From Clostridia bacterium (GTDB lineage Bacteria; Bacillota; Clostridia; Christensenellales; CAG-138), in NCBI GenBank assembly GCA_017545535.1, contig JAFWMS010000005.1:57618-121617 (forward strand): DNA of 64,000 nt, read 5' to 3'. Under the pieces are notes generated by a model. The model saw only the letters and a program-made list of their open reading frames with translations, did no database searches and was not told the origin of the DNA. A program made the position numbers and the translations under genes. The stretch's first letter is position 1, and each line of letters begins with the position of its first letter. This document shows positions 60,367-64,000 of the stretch, piece by piece.

Positions 60367-60696
60367 ATGGAAAACATAAACGAAGAAGAACTGGATCTGG
60401 TCACGTTTTCCGATGAGGAAGGCAACGAATTCCAGATGGAAGTTTGGGATTATTTCGAGCACGAGGGCCAGGAGTACGCCATCCTCTTCGACCTGGAGTC
60501 CGAGCAGGACGAGGACGCGGAGACCGAGGTCTATATCATGAAGGTCACCGTGGAGGGCGAGGACGAGATCTTCCTGCCCGCCGACGAAGACAAGATGGAC
60601 GAGCTTACGGAGATCGTGGAGAAGATGCTGGACGAGGTCTACTGCGACGAGGACTGCGCCAACTGCGACGAGTCCGACTGCGAGGACCGCAAGTAA
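60367..60696 (+). CDS. DUF1292 small acidic protein
   Basis: This 109-residue, very acidic protein has the DUF1292 pattern LDLVTFSDEEGNEFQMEVWDYFEHEGQEYAILFDLE (quoted in parts: LVTFSDEEGNEF, EHEGQEYAILF), common in Firmicutes, often near yrrK/alaS. The last 20 residues add a cysteine cluster (CDEDCANCDESDCED) that could bind a metal and that I do not expect in the usual family members. AAAAGGAG precedes the ATG. Function unknown. Confidence 0.85.
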   Translation: MENINEEELDLVTFSDEEGNEFQMEVWDYFEHEGQEYAILFDLESEQDEDAETEVYIMKVTVEGEDEIFLPADEDKMDELTEIVEKMLDEVYCDEDCANCDESDCEDRK

Positions 60697-60710
60697 GCGA
60701 AAGGCAACGA

Positions 60711-60738
60711 AAAGCGCCCTGCAGGGCGCTTTTTTTCG
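60711..60738 (+). terminator. Terminator of the DUF1292 gene
   Basis: AAAGCGCCCT-GC-AGGGCGCTTT followed by TTTTTCG. Confidence 0.95.
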
Positions 60739-60798
60739 TGGGTGGAAGCGGGCGCGACCAACCGTCCCATTACCGGGGCTGAATCATACTTTGTTCAT

Positions 60799-60827
60799 TT
60801 GCCCGGACGGCGGGGGGCGGATAGACT
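60799..60827 (+). promoter_or_regulatory. Leaderless promoter of the 92-residue protein gene
   Basis: TTGCCC (60799-60804), 17 nt, TAGACT (60822-60827), then TTAGGT and the ATG. Confidence 0.6.
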
Positions 60828-60833
60828 TTAGGT

Positions 60834-61112
60834 ATGGAGAAGCCCCTGCCGAAAACCGCCCTGCGGGCGGGTCAGATCGTCTATCTGGTGGAATCCTGTC
60901 GCACCGTCCGGGAGGCGGTGGTCCGCGGCCAAACCGGGGGCCTGTACACCATCCGCTTCACCGACGTCCGGGGCGGCATCCGGGTCCGGCCCGACCGGCT
61001 CTTCCCCACCCGGGAGGCGGCCCAGGCCTATGTGCGGCAGAAAAAGGCGGAACGTCAGCCGCCCCCGCCCCTAAGCTACCTCTGGCACAACGTGCCGGTA
61101 TGGGAGGGGTGA
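60834..61112 (+). CDS. Small conserved-looking protein, leaderless
   Basis: This 92-residue protein is not assigned. It has a short beta-type core (GQIVYLVESCRTVREAVV, GLYTIRFTDVRGGIRVR, DRLFPTREAAQAYV) that resembles small SH3/KOW-like sheets, then a Pro-rich end (PPPPLSYLWHN). The TAGACT -10 box lies 6 nt before ATG 60834 and no ribosome site exists. It lies between DUF1292 and htpG with separate signals on each side. It could be a nucleic-acid-binding housekeeping protein, but there is no proof. Confidence 0.6.
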   Translation: MEKPLPKTALRAGQIVYLVESCRTVREAVVRGQTGGLYTIRFTDVRGGIRVRPDRLFPTREAAQAYVRQKKAERQPPPPLSYLWHNVPVWEG

Positions 61113-61175
61113 AAGTCGTTCCGCAGGCAATTCAAACGAAATTGTGACACTATTGCAAAAACCCCGGCCAGGCGG

Positions 61176-61204
61176 TTGATTTTTCGCGGGGGCGGGGGTA
61201 TAGT
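61176..61204 (+). promoter_or_regulatory. htpG promoter
   Basis: TTGATT (61176-61181), 17 nt, TATAGT (61199-61204), with the CIRCE operator starting 12 nt downstream. Confidence 0.8.
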
Positions 61205-61215
61205 ATGGACAGTGG

Positions 61216-61242
61216 TTAGCACTCTATGCGGTTGAGTGCTAA
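61216..61242 (+). promoter_or_regulatory. CIRCE operator (HrcA site)
   Basis: A perfect inverted repeat TTAGCACTC-N9-GAGTGCTAA placed over the expected transcript start of htpG. It is the classic HrcA repressor site. Confidence 0.97.
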
Positions 61243-61267
61243 AAAGAGAAGATTGAGGTGAAACGAC

Positions 61268-63175
61268 ATGGCAAAGAAACAGTTTAAGGCGGAGTCCAAG
61301 CGGCTGCTGGACATGATGATCCATTCCATCTATACCCATAAGGAGATCTTTTTGCGGGAGCTCATCAGTAACGCCAGCGACGCCATCGACAAGCGGTACT
61401 ACGCCGCCATGCAGAAGGGCGGCGAGGGCATGGACCGGAGCGACTACTTCATCCGCCTGACCCCCAGCGAGACCACCCGGACGCTGACCATCACGGATAA
61501 CGGCTGCGGCATGACCGAGAAGGAGCTGGAGGAGGATCTGGGCACCATCGCCAAGAGCGGCACCCTGGCCTTCAAGGAGGCCATGGAGCGGCCCGGCGAA
61601 GCCCCGGAGGAGGGCAAGGCCGCCCCGGAGGTGGACGTGATCGGCCAGTTCGGCGTGGGGTTCTATTCCGCTTTCATGGTGGCTAAAAATATCAAAGTCT
61701 ATTCCCGCACCGAGGACGGGGAGGGCCACGTGTGGGAGAGCGACGGCCAGGACGGCTACACCGTGAAGCCCTTCGACTATCCCGCCGTGGGCACCCAGAT
61801 CGTGCTGACCCTCAAGGACGACGAGGAAGGCGAGGATTACAGCCAGTATCTTCGGGAGTACACCCTCACCTCCCTGGTGAAGAAATACAGCGACTACGTC
61901 CGCTACCCCATTCGCATGATGGAGGAGAAGCGGGTGCCCAAGGGCGAGAAGGAGGAGGGCAAGCCTCAGGAGTACGAGACCGTCATGGAGGACGTGGTGC
62001 TGAACTCCATGGTCCCCCTGTGGAAGCGGTCTAAGAGCGAGGTCACCGAGGAGGAGTACGCCCGGTTCTATCGGGACAACTTCTTCGACATCGAGGATCC
62101 GCTGACCACCGTTCGGGTGTCCGTGGAGGGGGCCGTGTCCTATACCGCCCTGCTGTTCATCCCCCAAAAGGCGCCCTGGGACTTCTTCACCAAGGGGTAT
62201 AAGCGGGGCTTGAAGCTCTACAGCAACGGGGTCATGATCATGGACGCCTGCGAGGATCTGCTCCCCGATTACTTCGGGTTCGTAAAGGGACTGGTGGATT
62301 CGCCGGATCTGTCCTTGAACATCTCCCGGGAGATGCTCCAGCACGACCGGCAGCTGAAGGCTATCGCCAACAACCTGAAGAAGAAGATCCAGGCCGAGCT
62401 GAAGAGGATGCTGGAAAGCGACCGGGAGAAGTACGAGACCTTCTACAAGGCCTTCGGCCAGAGCGTCAAGTTCGGCGTCTATGACCAGTACGGCGTGAAT
62501 GCGGACTTTTTGAAGGATCTGCTGCTGTTCCATTCCGCCCGGGAGGGGAAGAACGTGACCCTCCACGAGTACGTGGCGGCCATGGCCGAGGATCAGAAGG
62601 CCATCTACTACGCCGCGGGGGATTCCCTGGCCCATTGTCTGGGCCTGCCCCAGGCGGAGCTGATCCGGGAGAAGGGGTATGACCTGCTGTGCCTCACCGA
62701 CGACGTGGACGAGTTCGCCCTGCGGGTGCTCATGAGCTTTGAGGAGAAGCCCTTCAAGGCGGCCACGGACGAGGATCTGGGCCTCAGTTCCGAGGAAGAG
62801 AAGAAGGCCATGGAGGAAAAGACCGCCGAGAACAAAGACCTTTTGGAGAAGCTGAAGGAGGACCTGGCCGGGAAGGTGAAGGAAGTGAAGCTCTCCGACC
62901 GGCTGACAAAGAGCGTGGCTTGCCTCAACGGCGAGGGGGGCATGTCCATCGAGATGTATAAGACCCTCACCGCCATGCCCAACGCCGGGGAGATCCCCAT
63001 GGCCTTCGTGCTGGAGCTGAACCCGGAGCACCCGGTGTTCCAAAAGCTGGCCACGCTGAGCGACAGCGACCGGAAGGAATACGCGGAGCTGCTCTATCAG
63101 CAGGCCCGGCTCATGGCGGGGCTGCCCCTGGAGGACCCGGCGGCGTTCTCGGAGCTTGTTTGTAAGTTGATGTAA
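61268..63175 (+). CDS. htpG: Molecular chaperone HtpG (Hsp90)
   Basis: This 635-residue GHKL-ATPase chaperone has HKEIFLRELISNASDA, TDNGCGMTEKEL, IAKSGTLAF and QFGVGFYSAFMVA in the N-domain, DFFTKGYKRGLKLY and SREMLQHDRQLKAI in the middle domain, and a dimerisation domain at the end. All ATP motifs look intact. A CIRCE operator precedes it, so HrcA probably represses it; in B. subtilis htpG is not under HrcA. GATTGAGGTG precedes ATG 61268. Confidence 0.97.
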   Translation: MAKKQFKAESKRLLDMMIHSIYTHKEIFLRELISNASDAIDKRYYAAMQKGGEGMDRSDYFIRLTPSETTRTLTITDNGCGMTEKELEEDLGTIAKSGTLAFKEAMERPGEAPEEGKAAPEVDVIGQFGVGFYSAFMVAKNIKVYSRTEDGEGHVWESDGQDGYTVKPFDYPAVGTQIVLTLKDDEEGEDYSQYLREYTLTSLVKKYSDYVRYPIRMMEEKRVPKGEKEEGKPQEYETVMEDVVLNSMVPLWKRSKSEVTEEEYARFYRDNFFDIEDPLTTVRVSVEGAVSYTALLFIPQKAPWDFFTKGYKRGLKLYSNGVMIMDACEDLLPDYFGFVKGLVDSPDLSLNISREMLQHDRQLKAIANNLKKKIQAELKRMLESDREKYETFYKAFGQSVKFGVYDQYGVNADFLKDLLLFHSAREGKNVTLHEYVAAMAEDQKAIYYAAGDSLAHCLGLPQAELIREKGYDLLCLTDDVDEFALRVLMSFEEKPFKAATDEDLGLSSEEEKKAMEEKTAENKDLLEKLKEDLAGKVKEVKLSDRLTKSVACLNGEGGMSIEMYKTLTAMPNAGEIPMAFVLELNPEHPVFQKLATLSDSDRKEYAELLYQQARLMAGLPLEDPAAFSELVCKLM

Positions 63176-63196
63176 AAGAGGAATCATTTAAAGTTC

Positions 63197-63342
63197 GATC
63201 CTTTTTCTTGTAAGAAAAAGGACCAAAAAGAACTTTTAAGAAAGAGTTATTCTTTCGTACCTGATCGAACATATATTTCTTAAGCTTTTCTTTTTCCGCC
63301 GCTTTTTCCTTTTCACCGAAAAGAAAAAGCGGCAATAATAAA
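63197..63342. repeat. Two-hairpin dispersed repeat, copy 6 (full)
   Basis: Left arm CCTTTTTCTT/AAGAAAAAGG followed by ACCAAAAAGAACTTTT, a middle of about 75 bases, and right arm CCGCTTTTTCCTTTTC/GAAAAGAAAAAGCGG (63299-63333). It fills the htpG-clpB gap. No CIRCE or CtsR site was seen there. Confidence 0.75.
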
Positions 63343-63372
63343 GCCTAAAATCAAAGGAAAGGGGGCATCCCT

Positions 63373-64000
63373 ATGAATGCAAACCAACTGACCCAAAAGA
63401 GCATCGAGGCCATCCAGGCCGCCCAGCGGATGGCCCAGGAACGAAACCATACCCAGATCCAGCAGGCCCACCTGCTCTACGCCCTCATCGACGACGGAGA
63501 GGATCTGAACGCCCAGCTTTTCACCGCCATGCAGGTGAACGTGACCGGCCTCAAGGGCGAGCTCACGAATCTGCTGAACGGCCAGGCCAGCTACTCCGGC
63601 GGCGGCAGCGGCCAGCTCTACGCTTCCCAGGCGCTGGACAAGGCCCTGAACGAGGCCGAAACGCGCATGCAGAAGATGGGCGACAGCTACATCTCCGTGG
63701 AGCATCTGATGATGGGCCTCATCGCCGAGCCGGACAAGGACGTGGGCGCCCTGTTCCGTCGGTACAACGTGACCATGGAGGGGTACCTCTCCGCCCTGCA
63801 GAAGGTCCGCGGCACCCGCCAGGTGAACTCCGACAACCCGGAGGACACCTACGACGTGCTGAAAAAGTACGGCCAGGATCTGACCGCCCTGGCCCGGGAG
63901 CAGAAGCTGGACCCGGTCATCGGCCGCGACAACGAGATCCGCAGCGTGATCCGCATCCTCTCCCGGAAGACCAAAAACAACCCCTGCCTCATCGGCGAGC
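63373..64000 (+). CDS. clpB: ATP-dependent disaggregase ClpB, 5' part only
   Basis: The first 209 codons are present; the gene runs off the window. Residues 1-145 form the double Clp-N domain ([20 protein letters not shown] and [17 protein letters not shown]). NAD1 starts with [20 protein letters not shown] near 168-187, then [16 protein letters not shown] just before the Walker A. ClpB is favoured over ClpC by the layout of the N-domain and linker, but the M-domain that would settle it is outside. AAAGGAAAGGGGG precedes ATG 63373. It forms a heat-shock pair with htpG. Confidence 0.88.
   Translation, partial: MNANQLTQKSIEAIQAAQRMAQERNHTQIQQAHLLYALIDDGEDLNAQLFTAMQVNVTGLKGELTNLLNGQASYSGGGSGQLYASQALDKALNEAETRMQKMGDSYISVEHLMMGLIAEPDKDVGALFRRYNVTMEGYLSALQKVRGTRQVNSDNPEDTYDVLKKYGQDLTALAREQKLDPVIGRDNEIRSVIRILSRKTKNNPCLIGE

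Overview
The window looks like one continuous stretch of chromosome from a GC-rich member of the Clostridia (Firmicutes), probably a gut anaerobe. The evidence is a glgC/glgD pair, ThiT, CIRCE control, a family II pyrophosphatase with CBS domains, a TAXI-type TRAP transporter, strong AGGAGG-type ribosome sites, TTGACA-N17-TATAAT-type promoters, and low-GC intergenic hairpin repeats between high-GC genes. No plasmid, intact prophage, rRNA operon or CRISPR array was seen.

Layout. 0-5 kb: end of a DUF1667 gene; on the minus strand an MTA-phosphorylase-like gene with holA, the rpsF-ssb-rpsR operon and a PAP2 phosphatase; then a YitT-like membrane protein. 5-17 kb: a small EF-hand-like protein, an ECF sigma factor fused to a second domain, an Lrp/aminotransferase pair, a CBS pyrophosphatase, and a gene run made of nucleoside kinase, DUF1461, tsaD, GNAT, NUDIX and glycosyltransferase, ending at tRNA-Glu(CTC). 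The 3' end of this tRNA is duplicated downstream. 17-31 kb: an envelope region with an SH3b protein, a lipoprotein, an RCC1-NAGPA fusion, a BspA-LRR/InlB-repeat giant, a PIG-L deacetylase, a dead PIG-L fused to NAGPA, and a degenerate M23 protein. 31-38 kb: glycogen operon glgB-C-D-A-pfkA. 38-46 kb: LRR protein, a third NAGPA lipoprotein, a Tim44/zinc-ribbon plus SPFH pair, DUF2975, rsmA and two phage-derived genes. 46-55 kb: ung, a hairpin array, ridA, an NhaC-type antiporter, MTA/SAH deaminase, TAXI-TRAP transporter and DUF368. 55-64 kb: TPP riboswitch-thiT, tldD/tldE, a Tim44-like protein, a YheO-type regulator, DUF1292, a small leaderless gene, CIRCE-htpG and the start of clpB.

Three themes stand out. 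First, three exported proteins carry the phosphodiester-glycosidase (NAGPA/DUF2233) domain, close to an exported PIG-L deacetylase and its inactive paralogue. This suggests an enzyme set that works on GlcNAc-phosphodiester surface polymers. Second, at least five genes have a -10 box only 6-9 nt before the start codon and no usable Shine-Dalgarno site, so their mRNAs are probably leaderless. Third, there are three kinds of non-coding structure: a dispersed two-hairpin repeat, a palindromic array of small hairpins separated by GTGATGT/ACATCAC, and the tRNA-end duplication.

All coordinates were read by eye. Family assignments rest on remembered motifs, not on searches.
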